Positions 22,100 through 33,477 of a DNA stretch of 64,000 bases are shown in pieces. The translations under genes and the position numbers were made by a program. This DNA is from Cinnamomum chago. Lineage: Eukaryota > Streptophyta > Magnoliopsida > Laurales > Lauraceae. Within the stretch, counting starts at the first letter, position 1. Each line of letters opens with the position of its first letter. Location of the stretch: contig CP142452.1 of the NCBI GenBank assembly GCA_038049695.1, forward strand, positions 29,872,501-29,936,500, written 5' to 3'. The notes below the pieces were generated by a model, which was given only the letters and a program-made list of their open reading frames with translations, did no database searches and had not been told where the DNA came from.

Positions 22100-25000
22100 T
22101 ACTAGTTTCCTGGTTCATCTGGGTGGATTTTTCCAGAAACCAGTGAATCAATCCAGGCACATGAAAAGGGTTGCCTATTGTTGGGGACCGTGAACAAAGT
22201 TACGTAAGATTTAGGCATGCTCCCCAATATCTATGTAACCGAGTCTAGAAATGAAAATTTCTGGCCTTTTGAAAAACAGTAGTGCGAAAGCCGTCATGGT
22301 CGCCTTGAGTGGAAACTTGTTTTTTTGCTAAGTCTAGGTGGACCAGATTATTCGATAGAGAATCGTATATATTTTTAAAAGTTTTAAATGCGAAGCTATT
22401 ATTTGCTAGTTTTTTAGATGATTTGATTAAAAATATGAAGGAACACCAATACTTAGTTTTACTAGTTTCCTGATTCATCTGGGTGGATTTTTCCACATTC
22501 CAGCGAATCAATTCGGGCACATGAAAAGGGCTGCCTATTGTTGGGGACCGTGAACGAAGTTACATAAGATTTAGGTATGCTCCCCAATATCTATGTAACC
22601 GAGTCTCCGGCCTTTTGAAAAACAGTAGTGTGAAAGCCGTCATGGTCGCCTTACTTAGTTTTACTAGTTTCCTGATTCATCTGGGTGGATTTTTCCACAT
22701 ACCAGTGAATCAATTCGGGCACATGAAAATGGCTGCCTATTGTTGGGGACCGTGAACGAAGTTACATAAGATTTGGGTATGCTCCCCAATATCTATGTAA
22801 CCGAGTCTCCGGCCTTTTGAAAAACAGTAGTGCGAAAGCCGTCATGGTTGCCTTGAGTGGAAACTTTTTTTTTTTTGCTAAGTCTAGGTGGACCAGATTA
22901 TTCGATAGAGAATCGTATATATTTTCAAAAGTTTTAAATGTGAAGCTATTATTTGCTAAATTTTTGGACGATTTGATTAAAAATATGAAGGAACACCAAT
23001 ACTTAGTTTTACTAGTTTCTTGATTCATCTGGGTGTATTTTTCCACATACCAGTGAATCAATTCGGACACATGAAAAGGGCTGCCTATTGTTGGGGGCCG
23101 TGAACGAAGTTACATAAGATTTGGGTATGCTCCCCAATATCTATGTAACCGAGTCTCCGGCCTTTTGAAAAACAGTAGTGCGAAAGCCGTCATGGTCGCC
23201 TTAGTTTTACTAGTTTCCTGACTCATCTGGGTGGATTTTTCCACATACCAGTGAATCAATTCGGGCACATGAAAAGGGCTGCCTATTGTTGGGGACCGTG
23301 AACGAAGTTACATAAGATTTGGGTATGCTCCCCAATATCTATGTAACCGAGTCTCCGGCCTTTTGAAAAACAGTAGTGCGAAAGCCGTCATGGTTGCCTT
23401 GAGTGGAAACTTTTTTTTTTTTGCCAAGTCTAGGTGGACCAGATTATTCGATAGAGAATCGTATATATTTTCAAAAGTTTTAAATGCGAAGCTATTATTT
23501 GCTAAATTTTTGGACGATTTGATTAAAAATATGAAGGAACACCAATACTTAGTTTTACTAGTTTCTTGATTCATCTGGGTGTATTTTTCCACATACCAGT
23601 GAATCAATTCGGACACATGAAAAGGGCTGCCTATTGTTGGGGGCCGTGAACGAAGTTACATAAGATTTGAGTATGCTCCCCAATATCTATGTAACCGAGT
23701 CTCCGGCCTTTTGAAAAACAGTAGTGCGAAAGCCGTCATGGTCGCCTTAGTTTTACTAGTTTCCTGACTCATCTAGGTGGATTTTTCCACATACCAGTGA
23801 ATCAATTCGGGCACATGAAAAGGGCTGCCTATTGTTGGGGACCGTGAACGAAGTTACATAAGATTTGGGTATGCTCCCCAATATCTATGTAACCGAGTCT
23901 CCGGCCTTTTGAAAAACAGTAGTGCGAAAGCCGTCATGGTTGCCTTGAGTGGAAACTTTTTTTTTTTGCTAAGTCTAGGTGGACCTGATTATTCGATAGA
24001 GAATTGTATATATTTTCAAAAGTTTTAAATGCGAAGCTATTATTTGCTAAATTTTTGGACGATTTGATTAAAAATATGAAGGAACACCAATACTTAGTTT
24101 TACTAGTTTCTTGATTCATCTGGGTGTATTTTTCCACATACCAGTGAATCAATTCGGACACATGAAAAGGGCTGCCTATTGTTGGGGACCGTGAACGAAG
24201 TTACATAAGATTTGGGTATGCTCCCCAATATCTATGTAACCGAGTCTCCGGCCTTTTGAAAAACAGTAGTGCGAAAGCCGTCATGGTCGCCTTAGTTTTA
24301 CTAGTTTCCTGACTCATCTGGGTGGATTTTTCCACATACCAGTGAATCAATTCGGGCACATGAAAAGGGCTGCCTATTGTTGGGGACCGTGAACGAAGTT
24401 ACATAAGATTTGGGTATGCTCCCCAATATCTATGTAACCGAGTCTCCGGCCTTTTGAAAAACAGTAGTGCGAAAGCCGTCATGGTCGCCTTGGTTACTAG
24501 TTTCCTGACTCATCTGGGTGGATTTTTCCACATACCAGTGAATCAATTCGGGCACATGAAAAGGGCTGCCTATTGTTGGGGACCGTGAACGAAGTTACAT
24601 AAGATTTGGGTATGCTCCCCAATATCTATGTAACTGAGTCTCCGGCCTTTTGAAAAACAGTAGTGCGAAAGCCATCATGGTCGCCTTGAGTGGAGTCCTT
24701 TTTTTTTTTTCTGCTAAGTCTAGGTGGACCAGATTATTCGATAGAGAATCGTATATATTTTGAAAAGTTTTAAATGCGAAGCTATTATTTGCTAATTTTT
24801 TGGTCGATTTGATTAAAAATATGAAGGAACACCAATACTTAGTTTTACTAGTTTCCTAATTCAGCTGGGTGGATTTTTCCACATACCAGTGAATCAATTC
24901 GGGCACATGAAAAGGGCTGCCTATTGTTGGGGACCGTGAACGAAGTTACATAAGATTTGGGTATGCCCCCCAATATCTATGTAACCGAGTCTAGAAATGA

Positions 25001-25430
25001 AAATTTCCGGCTTTTTGAAAAACAGTAGTGCGAAAGCCGTCGTGGTTGCCTTGAGTGGATACCTGCTTTTTTGCTAAGTCTCTAGGTGGACCAAATTATT
25101 TGATAGAGAATTGTATATATTTTCAAAAGTTTTAAATGCGAAGCTATTATTTGGGTGAATTTTTCCATAGACCAATGAATCAAATCAGGCACATGAAAAT
25201 GGCTGCCTGTTGTTGGGGACCGTGAACAAAGTTACGTAAGATTTTGGTATGCTCTCCGATATCTATGTAACTGAGTCTAGAAATGAAAATTTCCGGCCTT
25301 TTGAAAAACAGTAGTGTGAAAGCCGTCATGGTCGCCTTGAGTGGAAACCTTCTTTTTTGCTAAGTCTCTAGGTGGACCAGATTATTTGATAGAGAGTCGT
25401 TTCCTCGAGAGTTTTAGCGGAGCATTTAAA
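22100..25430. repeat. Tandem array with an alternating long/short higher-order unit
   Basis: The word ctgcctattgttgggg (last copy ctgcctgt) begins at 22171, 22531, 22733, 23081, 23279, 23627, 23825, 24172, 24370, 24566, 24917 and 25203. Spacings are 360, 202, 348, 198, 348, 198, 347, 198, 196, 351 and 286. Long units (about 348 bp) carry an extra block (ttgagtggaaac, poly-T, taggtggaccagattattcg) that short units lack. A 546-bp long-plus-short pair is repeated three times almost perfectly. The similar open frames on both strands are by-products of the repeat. Confidence 0.95.
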
Positions 25431-25860
25431 ACTTAGTTTTTTATGTATGCGTACTTTTTTCACCCTACACTATCATATTTGGCATGATTTTTGAAAATTT
25501 CTTTCCAAAGATGGGATTGGCGAATCGGGTTTCAAAATTGCCTAGATTCGATTTTGCTAAAGATTTGAATATATCTTATGATTATAAATTTTCTTTCGAA
25601 AAACTTCTTTCATTATTTTTGGTTTTAGGCGCTATGAATTTTGTGGGCGCATATTGACTACAAACACTCACGATGCACAACTCGTCCACTAGGGGTGACC
25701 TAAAGGATTTAAGGGCTTGCTGCCTGCGCTAAATGCAGTCGAAAGTGCCAGTGAATGTGGCCATTTTTTTTCCTTTTTTGTTTCTGCATTTACTTTTCTT
25801 TGATTATGTCAGAATCCTACCCTAGTTTGCATTTCTTTCTCGGGACTAGCAAAATGCTAG

Positions 25861-25867
25861 TTGGGGG
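25861..25867 (+). promoter_or_regulatory. Polypurine tract of the Gypsy element
   Basis: TTGGGGG directly before the presumed LTR start TGTGATAA at 25868. This is the plus-strand priming site in LTR elements. Confidence 0.5.
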
Positions 25868-26290
25868 TGTGATAATTTCTTAAAAATGCACATTTTCATC
25901 ATTAATTTTTAGTAATTAAGGACTTATTCATCAAATCATGCTTGATTTTATTGGAAATTCATTATTTCATGTTTTCATGCATCAAAGTTTGAATTCAAGT
26001 CAAAATTCTTTGAAAATCATATTTTTACATGAAATCATGAATCTTTCTATTTTTAGCACGGGAAGTCAGAAATTGAGCATTACTTTTGATTCACACATGA
26101 AATGATGAATTTTCTTTTCACACATTAATTCAAGCATTGGTTCTATTGAAAAAACTTTATTGTTCAAGAGCTTTGTCTCATGCCATATTGACATTATTCC
26201 ATTTAGGAGTAGGTGTGAAGTACTTATTTTTCTATAGTCTCAATCTAATAAATATCTATTGAATTTATTTAATTAATTTTATTGTTCTTT
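25868..26290 (+). mobile_element. Start of a Gypsy LTR, right end unclear
   Basis: Begins TGTGATAATTTC after the polypurine tract and is AT-rich. The LTR end was not found. The ROP pseudogene begins at 26303, so the LTR is probably truncated or decayed. Confidence 0.4.
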
Positions 26291-26302
26291 TATGGGATGT
26301 AG

Positions 26303-26778
26303 GGTTATGTACCGACTGTTTTTGTCAATTTCAGTGCAAATGTGGTGGTGGATGGGAGCACTAATAATCTAGGATGGTTGGATAAAATAGGTACATTGTT
26401 TAACTATTCCATGCGTTCTATCAAATTTTCCCTTTATTAATTTTTTATTTTCTTTTGCTAGAAAAGTTTATTATGTGGGTCTTATTTTTCGGCTCTATGA
26501 AACTGATTAGGAGGATTGCAGCATATTTAAGACCTCTAAGCTATTGTGGTGCAGATGTTTTTCTGTTGGCACTCTTTCTCATCGGCAAGGCTTGCTATGA
26601 AAATGTTGAAATGATGGTAAGCAATATCTGGTTCATTTTGAAATACTAGAGTCTTCTACTTGCTTTCTTGACAGTTTATCTTTCGCTCATTGGTGACACA
26701 TTTTTCTCTTTTCAAGTGGTTACGTGAACTAAAACATTGTGCATGGTGTTCCCATTGCCCTCATTGGGACAAAACTTG
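26303..26778 (+). pseudogene. ROP/RAC small GTPase pseudogene, copy 1 (three exons with introns)
   Basis: Three exon-like blocks with plant ROP introns. Exon 26303-26390 encodes [20 protein letters not shown], where ROPs have [16 protein letters not shown] (effector/switch I). Exon 26511-26616 encodes LRPLSYCGADVFLLAL and KACYENV (ROPs: LRPLSYRGADVFLLAFSL). Exon 26717-26778 encodes WLRELKH and, after an indel, the GTKL motif. The N-terminal P-loop exon and the C-terminal prenylation region were not found. The DTAGQ motif is lost, and frameshifts occur in the second and third blocks. Active ROPs are plasma-membrane switches for cell polarity and signalling. Because introns are kept, this is a DNA-level copy, not a retrocopy. 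Its last exon and intron match copy 2 at 36686-36885. Confidence 0.85.
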
Positions 26779-27081
26779 GTTGGACTTTTTCTTGCCGAGT
26801 TCATTGTATCAACTCGTTATACTCTCTATTGTTATTGTTGTCATGAACTGAATATGATTTTTTTTTTTTTTGAAAATGAACTAAATTCGTTATATCTTCA
26901 AATCTCCAAGATTATCATTCATAGGCTTTGCATCTTGTTTACAACATTTTGTTAAATTCATTTGGTTGCTCTGTTTCATCTTTTGCTAATTCCTAGTAGG
27001 ATTTGTTTCCTTTTATGGTTTCGCCCTATTTTCATTATTTTGTGCTAAAATATGCTCTGGCTCTTATAAATACCACTAGTG
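26779..27081. other. AT-rich DNA between the ROP pseudogene and the TRIM
   Basis: No gene seen. It includes a run of 12 T near 26860. Confidence 0.4.
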
Positions 27082-27390
27082 TGTTGAGAAGTGGGCTCCA
27101 CCTGAGGGGGAGTATTGTAAAGCATTTAGGTTGCCTATACTTTCGCCTCGAGGTTTTAATAGAATGGTTAGTAAAGGAAATTTAATATGGTATCAGAGCC
27201 AACCGGTCGCGAGTTCGAATCTCGGGAGGAACAATTCGGCACTAAAAGAAATGCATGTTGCCAAAAGTGCACCAACCGGGTTCCACTGGAGTGGGAGTGT
27301 TGAGAAGTGGGCTCCACCCAATGGGAAGTATTGAAAAGTATTTATGCCGCATCTACTAACTCCTTTAGGTTTTGATAGGAATGGTGGGCA
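27082..27390 (+). mobile_element. TRIM (terminal-repeat retrotransposon in miniature)
   Basis: Two short direct repeats begin tgttgagaagtgggctccac at 27082 and 27298; each is about 92-106 bp and diverged after the first 21 bases. Behind the first is TGGTATCAGAGCC (27188-27200), a perfect initiator-Met tRNA primer site, then a tRNA-like ggtcgcgagttcgaatctc. A purine-rich GGAGTGGGAG precedes the second repeat. The whole is about 309 bp without coding capacity, matching TRIM structure. Such elements depend on enzymes from other elements. No clear target duplication was seen. Confidence 0.75.
27188..27200 (+). promoter_or_regulatory. Initiator-Met tRNA primer binding site of the TRIM
   Basis: TGGTATCAGAGCC, complementary to the 3' end of plant initiator-Met tRNA, about 14 bases after the first terminal repeat. 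Confidence 0.8.
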
Positions 27391-27498
27391 TGTGGTGTGA
27401 CGAAGAAAGGGTGGATTGGAAGAGAAAAATGCAAGGTGGATGGGATTATTCTTTTATTGGTTTTGTAAATTTTTTATCCAAGAAAAGAGAAGAGTACA

Positions 27499-28147
27499 GA
27501 TTTGATCATCAGGACAATGGATTCGATTCTATTTTAAGAATGGAATTAGGAATTATACTAATTTTGAATAAATTTTATTATTGAATGTCACATCTTTATG
27601 GGTAGATTTTATGTCATGGTTTAATGTTCTGAGATAGGAAAGAAAACATAGAAATAGGGAATTTGAGAAATAGAATTCACTTTGAGGGGAACTGCCCTCC
27701 TTTCTTCACACAGAAGTGAGGTTGAATAGAATAATACTAGCTGCTCTTTTTCTCATTGCATTCAAATACATTTAAAGCATTACAGAAAACTACCTATTCC
27801 ATCAATCTAATACATAAATGACATGTGCCCTTAACTTCCTAACCAGCTCAATAATTGGACAATGATTTAGTGACTGACACAATAACTACAGTCAACCAGT
27901 AGCAATAACTGACCCATACTACAATGTAACTCCCCATACCAGCATGCATATTCAACATGTGTGCACCAGAGAAGAGCGTATGCATAATTTTATTTCAAAA
28001 TATCTCACTGATTTGGCTACACACTTGATATTTGAACTTTGGCTACCGAACTCTTTAGGAAATTCATTTGTATTTTTTCTGATTGTGTTATTCATTCCAT
28101 TTTGTAAGACACTTATGAGGCACCAAGAAGAGCATTTCAGATACTTG
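27499..28147. repeat. Third copy (C) of the duplicated segment at 13.0-14.4 kb
   Basis: Matches copy B from agatttgatcatcaggacaatgg to ...agcatttcagatacttg. It lacks the AT-microsatellite left part of the unit. Homology stops exactly where a CACTA-like end begins (28148). Confidence 0.88.
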
Positions 28148-28320
28148 CACAATGAGAAAAGTCACTTTTAGTGACACTTAAATAGCAGCTGTTTTAACTT
28201 TCCGCCGCTAAAAATTCTTATCAACGACGGATATTTTATTCCGTCACAATGTTGAAAATTTTTTAAAGTATCACTGGCGGATTATATTTTCCGCTGTTAA
28301 AAGGTCCACACTTTTTATGT
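28148..28320 (+). mobile_element. CACTA-like transposon end (degenerate)
   Basis: CACAATGAGAAAAGTCAC resembles the CACTACAAGAAAA ends of plant CACTA elements. It is followed by subterminal-type repeats in both orientations: tttagtgacac, gacggatattttattccgtcac and ggcggattatattttccgc. The opposite end was not found. Confidence 0.5.
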
Positions 28321-28588
28321 CTCTAAACTCTTGAAGCCCGAAAACCCTGACTCTGAGCGCATTTGAAGCTTGGAGGTAGATTTAGCAAAGGTTATCTCTT
28401 TTCCTCTTTTTCAACCTTCACTCTTCAAATTCACTTGATAGTCCCCCTCTCCCACAAATCACATGGAATATGTTAAAGTGCATTGGTGTGTAATTGTGTG
28501 AATTTTTTTACAGTTTGACTTGGCTAATATTACAACTCTGTTAAATGCAGCTTTAAGATGGCAAATATGAAGCAAAATAGACATTTAC
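28321..28588. other. AT-rich DNA between the CACTA-like end and the DnaJ exon
   Basis: No gene seen. Possibly captured flank or intron of the DnaJ fragment. Confidence 0.35.
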
Positions 28589-28713
28589 CTCAAATCCTGC
28601 AGTGTCATACAGTCTTCGTTTCTCTGCATCAGCTAAAGTGCTGTATGAATATGCAGCCTCTTTGAAAAAGTTCCGAAGCTTCAGGATTGTTGGAATTTTT
28701 GTCAGGGTGATAC
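28589..28713 (-). pseudogene. DnaJ (ARG1/ARL-like) J-domain exon fragment
   Basis: The minus strand reads YHPDKNSNNPEASELF, then after one extra T (a frameshift) KEAAYSYSTLADAEKRRLYD and TAGFE. This matches the middle and end of a J-domain, including the catalytic HPD motif that stimulates Hsp70. The spelling (NNPEASELFKE, RR.YDTAGFE) is that of the ARG1/ARL gravity-response family. The exon keeps an acceptor (GAACAG) and a donor (GAG then GTAAAT), so it came as genomic DNA. No neighbouring DnaJ exon was found. It lies about 440 bp inside the CACTA-like end. Confidence 0.8.
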
Positions 28714-29578
28714 CTGTTCATGATTTGTGAGAGAGATTATATTCATATTCAACATGAATATACCGTTCATGTAAAGCAAAGAAAATCACAATTCACAAGC
28801 AGGAAAAAGGAAACAAACAGATCCAACCACAAACTCTGTTTGTACTTGGAGCTCAAAAGCCACCACATGCAATCAAATACCAGCTTCAGTGCAATCAAAT
28901 ACCACTTCTAAGGTTAAAAATTAATTTTATTTGGATGTAATTCCCTTTAAAGTTTATACTAATATTACTTATTTCATCCTAATAGGTTTTCGGTGCTCCT
29001 CCCGATATCCAGCGTGATGTTTGACGTAGGTGGTTCAGAAAAAGAGTCTTTGCCCCACTTTTATAGTATGTATATATTTCTGTTTCCTAACATATTCATT
29101 GGAAACCTCAGCCATAATAACTGCAATTTAGTAACCAAGACCCAACCTCTACTAGTTAATAGACATAAGCAAGAAGAACCCTTCAATAAGGGACCATGGT
29201 TTTATATGAACAATGAATTCCAACCCTTAATTGCTGTAAGGCTAATCTGGTACACGTCATGCGTCAGCAGCAGCTTTTAGCCCTAATGCCATTTTAGGTG
29301 GACTTTCTATTGATGCAAAATGCAATGAACTATAGATAGGAAAATCATAGCCAAAATCTTGAATGGTTTAATGTCATGCATATTGGTTTTCATTTCGTGT
29401 GTACAGGTTATATATGGGTTTTGGATAAATGATATGAATGCGTTCTCAGCTTACCAAGCAATTGATTCACTAGTTCAAGGGTTAAATGTAGTTATTTTAA
29501 AGTGGGCTTTTTGTTTGCTTATTGAAATCTGAATCCTAGGAACTGTAGTGTTCAATCTAGAATTCATTGCACTTACAA

Positions 29579-29746
29579 ATGAACTGTAGTGCTGCTGCTT
29601 GTACCTTACCGCCCAACTGTTTCTTGTAAACATGGTTAGTTGTTGTGACTTGTGATGCCCATGCACTTACAAATGAACTGTAGTGCTGCTGTTTGTACCT
29701 TACCGCCCAACTGTTTCTTGTAAACATGGTTAGTTGTTGTGACTTG
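29579..29746. repeat. 84-bp tandem duplication
   Basis: Two copies, almost identical, beginning gcacttacaaatgaactgta at 29579 and 29663. The period is a multiple of three, which makes a repetitive open frame on the minus strand; I do not regard it as a gene. Confidence 0.92.
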
Positions 29747-32406
29747 TGATGCCCACACAGCAACTACTGGTACAGGTTGTATGATCTGCATTGAAATTGT
29801 CAGCACGCATGCCATCTGTTGATGTTATTCTTTGCTATCAGTGTATAATCTAGCCAGATTTGGTCTTGGGAATTAATAAATTTTCTTTTTTTTAAAAAGA
29901 TGCTTTCATGTTTCATGGTCTGCATATATTGTTCTGCATTGCTCATTAGTTCAACCACTGATCTTCCACACTCTTGAAACATGGTTTCTCAATCTATATA
30001 GCCTCTTAGATCTCATGAGATTTAGTAGTCTCTTTGATGCTCTTTTTTGTGTTGTTGAACCTTGGTTAAATAAGGATAGTTTCCACACTCTTGAAATATG
30101 GTTTTCAATTTTGAGGGATCAGCTATGAGAAGAAGAGGTAGCGCCCTCCACAAGCATTGCCTATGGTCTCCCAGGTGCAAGTTAGCAATGACCCACCTGC
30201 ATTATGATATAATTGAGAGCTTAACGCAAGAGAATTATAAGTTTCTCAATCTCCCAATGCCTGTTTGATAGCAGGTAATTGATAGGATAACTACATGTAG
30301 GTGTCTACTTCTATAATTTGGAGATACTTGTTTACTGTTTTTTTGCCATGTAATTCAGTTCTTCCTTGATGGGACATATGTTGAGACCTGTGTGCACCTT
30401 TTTATCTCCATGTCCAGCTAGTAGTAGAAGCAGTAGTAGTAGCGGTAGTTAGCTTTTAAGCAATCATTGAGGAAGTGAGTACCCCTTTTAACAGGAAATA
30501 GACATGAATTCTCACATATGCCAAGCAATGAGTTTTCCCAACCTGGGCTACTCTCTTTCTATTCTAACGTGCAACAGGAGGAACTTTTCTTTGCTAAAGG
30601 ATGAAGAATGCTATGTTCATGAGTTAGTCTAACTTCATCCTTCACATGTTAATTTGCAATGGTCAATTGTGTTTTTTTGTGTGTGAAAGAGGGAAATAAA
30701 TTGGAGCCCTCTAATTTAGAGATATCAGATCTTCCTACTGTCAGTACAAAATTGCCCTCTTTATATTGGAAGCTCAATCTCTACAAGCCAAGTCAGTCTT
30801 TAAATTTCACTGTCTTTCATAGTAGATCTCATTACTGACCATACTACCTCCAATGATGCATTTTTTTTCCTTTTCCACCCTATCAATTTCTGATAACAAG
30901 GATAGTTTCCACACTCTTGAAACATGGTTTTCAATTTTGCTGGAGATGCCAAATGTAACTTTGGTTACTGCAGGATTTTGGATGATTATGGAGTGGCAGC
31001 TGCAAATTGCTTCAAGATAGTTTGGGTTATTGTGGGGCATCCAGTAGTTTGGTTAATGCGGGATTTTGGATGACTATGGAGTGGTAACTTTGGTTATTCA
31101 TCATTTTGTATAGCATATAGACATGTGATATACTGGACAAGTGAGGGATTTCATTGCTATCTTTGCACATCAGTTGAACTAAAGTTTGGTGGCAACAAGA
31201 AGATCAGGTTTCTTGTGACCATGAATTCATTCCTGTGTAGATTCATATATCAGGTAACAGAAGAGTGCTTGGAGAAAGCCATTTCTGTTTACAATAATGT
31301 TTAGGAAAATTGGAAAGAGCACAAGGTTTGAAGATTATAAATGACTGTAACAGCCATTGTATACATGGTGCTCTATTTTGCATACAGATTACGTAATGAA
31401 GATTTCCATATCTGGCCCCAGCATCTAGATTCAGCCTGAAATGCACACAGATTGGGAACTTACAATACAGGTAGGACTTATGTCAGATCAGCGCACCCCC
31501 ACAATGCATGGTGTTATTTTTTTTATTTAGGATCAGGAAAATCAGTTCATGATCTTATTTCTTCTGTGCAAGTCAAAAATTACATCGAAGTGAGTTCTGA
31601 GGTCTCTCACCATCATCTGAAGTGAATTCTGCGAATTAAAGTCACTCACCTAAAATCTGTGATCAAAGATGTGTGTGAACTCTTGGGTGAAAATTTCTCT
31701 CAAACATGAATCAGAAAGAGGTGAAGGGTGAAGGATATAAGATGCAAATGTATATGGGCATCTGGCTCCAAAGTACTGTGACCTGGCCCATTTGCAATCA
31801 TGTAAGGCCAAGCCAAGTTCTCGTACTATGATTATTGTCCATTTATCCTCTATGCTACTTTTGGGCCATTGCAAACTCAATCGAGAGCCCACCTGACAAA
31901 TGGCCACCATGACACTAATTTAATGGTACCATTCCTTGTACTTACAGTGCAGCCTATTGAAAGATAGTTTGTTGACAGAGGGATAGATTTGCTTACTTCA
32001 TTTCACTGCATTAAATTGGTGCGGGCCTGTGATTGTTTCTGAAGTCTGAACATAATGCATGCAGAGAGTGTTGTCAACATTTTTAGGCCCAAATACCACT
32101 TCTGAAGTCTTCCTCACTTGTTGACATCAAGGGGGTGAAGAAATGAGGGATGAATCAATTTAACTAGACTACCCTTCAATACACATCAAACAAGAGTACT
32201 GTTAAGAAACATTGAGAGTGGCTTCATGATATCCGGTAACACTACTACTACAAATGCTAATCCTATTTGTAAGCACTCACAACCAAGCAAGTAGACTTTT
32301 AACATTGTTTGTCCCCCATGTTCTACCATAGACTCTTCCCAAAGAGGAAGCTTCATGTGGCAGTCAGTCTCAGTGCCTTGCACTGGTTGTCTCAGGTGCC
32401 ATGAAA

Positions 32407-32442
<36 letters not shown>

Positions 32443-32456
32443 TGTGTATGTGTGTG
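32407..32456. repeat. CT then GT microsatellite
   Basis: (CT)n with one TTT interruption, followed by a short (GT)n. Confidence 0.9.
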
Positions 32457-32764
32457 TTTTTGTGTTAATCCTATTAGGAAGTTTAGAAAGCAACAAACAC
32501 TGGTATAAGTGAGATTTCTTCCAGGTTTTGTTTGTGGGGTTGGAAAGAGAGTTTGTGAAATACAATTTAGTTAGATGGGTTTCCATCAATTTTTCTTTGT
32601 TGGGTGGGAATGGAATAGGAACTTCAATAACAAAAAACCCAAACTGGGTCACTTTCTCACTCTAAATTACACCATGTTAGGTGGGTTCTTCTCTAGATTT
32701 TATTCGGCTGGGTTCTCTTCATTTTGAGTAATAAGCCAGAAAATTGGTAACAAACACCGCACTT

Positions 32765-32814
<50 letters not shown>
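32765..32814. repeat. CT then AC microsatellite
   Basis: (CT)12-13 followed by (AC)12-13, about 350 bp from a similar CT tract. Confidence 0.92.
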
Positions 32815-32815
<1 letters not shown>

Positions 32816-33112
32816 ATTAGATTATTGGATTCCAAGGGAGCAAGAGACATGAATTTTGTTTGGTACAGTATTTGATGAAAAGGCCCACCACATCTTCCGT
32901 CACCAATCTCACCATTGGTTAGAGCCTTGGAGAAATTCACCAGCAGTGCTCCACACTACCAAGAAGTAGTAGTCATGAACATTGAGCAGCGGTGAAGCCT
33001 AGAGAACCATGCCCGATGCACATGGAAATAGTATGGTGCAGAAGCCAGCAGGAATGGAGAAGAGGTAGACAAGCATCAACCTTCTTTATTTTTTTTCTTT
33101 TGATTCTTTTTG

Positions 33113-33420
33113 GTTGGGGGTGTCAATGACTCAATTGGATGGGACTCAGCTCAGTTTAGGATCACAACTCTTTATTGGCAGTAGTCCTAATCCTGAGTTC
33201 AACTCTCCTGAGACTTGAGCCCAAAGATGGCTATTGAGTTATGATTGTCATGATCTGAGCTCAAATTGGTGGACTCAGGTTTAAGTTTCGGGTGTGGTGA
33301 TCCTGGATCCGAAGTTTGGGTCTTAATCGGACTTGGGTGCTTCTTTCTCAAGTGCCTTTGGGCCTCCCATGGCCCTTATCAGGTGGGCTTCGAATCAGGA
33401 ACCAGGGTCCATATTTTAAT
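33113..33420 (+). mobile_element. hAT-type terminus, remnant
   Basis: ttgggggtgtcaatgactca resembles TAGGGGTGTCAA, the outer end of many plant hAT elements. It is followed by several short repeats of the gactcagctcag kind. No transposase and no matching opposite end were seen. Confidence 0.3.
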
Positions 33421-33477
33421 TAAACTAGAATTTAGTTAATTTGTACTCTAATAACATTATTCAAATTCTATTGGCAT

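Larger units (their letters stand above)
21860..25867 (+). mobile_element. 3' part of a Gypsy element, with tandem repeats before its polypurine tract
   Basis: The right end carries the phrase cgggactagcaaaatgctag, then TTGGGGG and TGTGATAA. Plant Gypsy elements of the Tat/Athila group have such a polypurine tract and LTR start, often after a 3' untranslated region filled with tandem repeats, as here. No gag or pol sequence was recognised upstream, and the left boundary is not visible. Confidence 0.5.
28714..33110. other. Long stretch without a recognisable gene
   Basis: Only short frames without motifs. It holds an 84-bp tandem duplication (29579-29746), a phrase around ccacactcttgaaacatggtt present three times (29967, 30091, 30909), a twofold repeat of ggattttggatgattatggag (30973, 31060), a TAG-type trinucleotide run near 30420-30450 and two microsatellites. 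Confidence 0.5.

Noticed and set aside
22245..24161. Similar 75-102-codon frames repeated on the minus strand, and 68-codon frames on the plus strand
   Set aside because: They recur with the tandem repeat unit, on both strands, with poly-T length changes that shift them. They show no known domain.
27201..27225. tRNA gene near ggtcgcgagttcgaatctcgg
   Set aside because: Only a T-arm-like part is present; it follows the primer site of a TRIM and has no acceptor or anticodon stems.
29557..29763. Repetitive 68-codon minus-strand frame
   Set aside because: It is produced by an 84-bp tandem duplication whose period is a multiple of three; no start context or homology.
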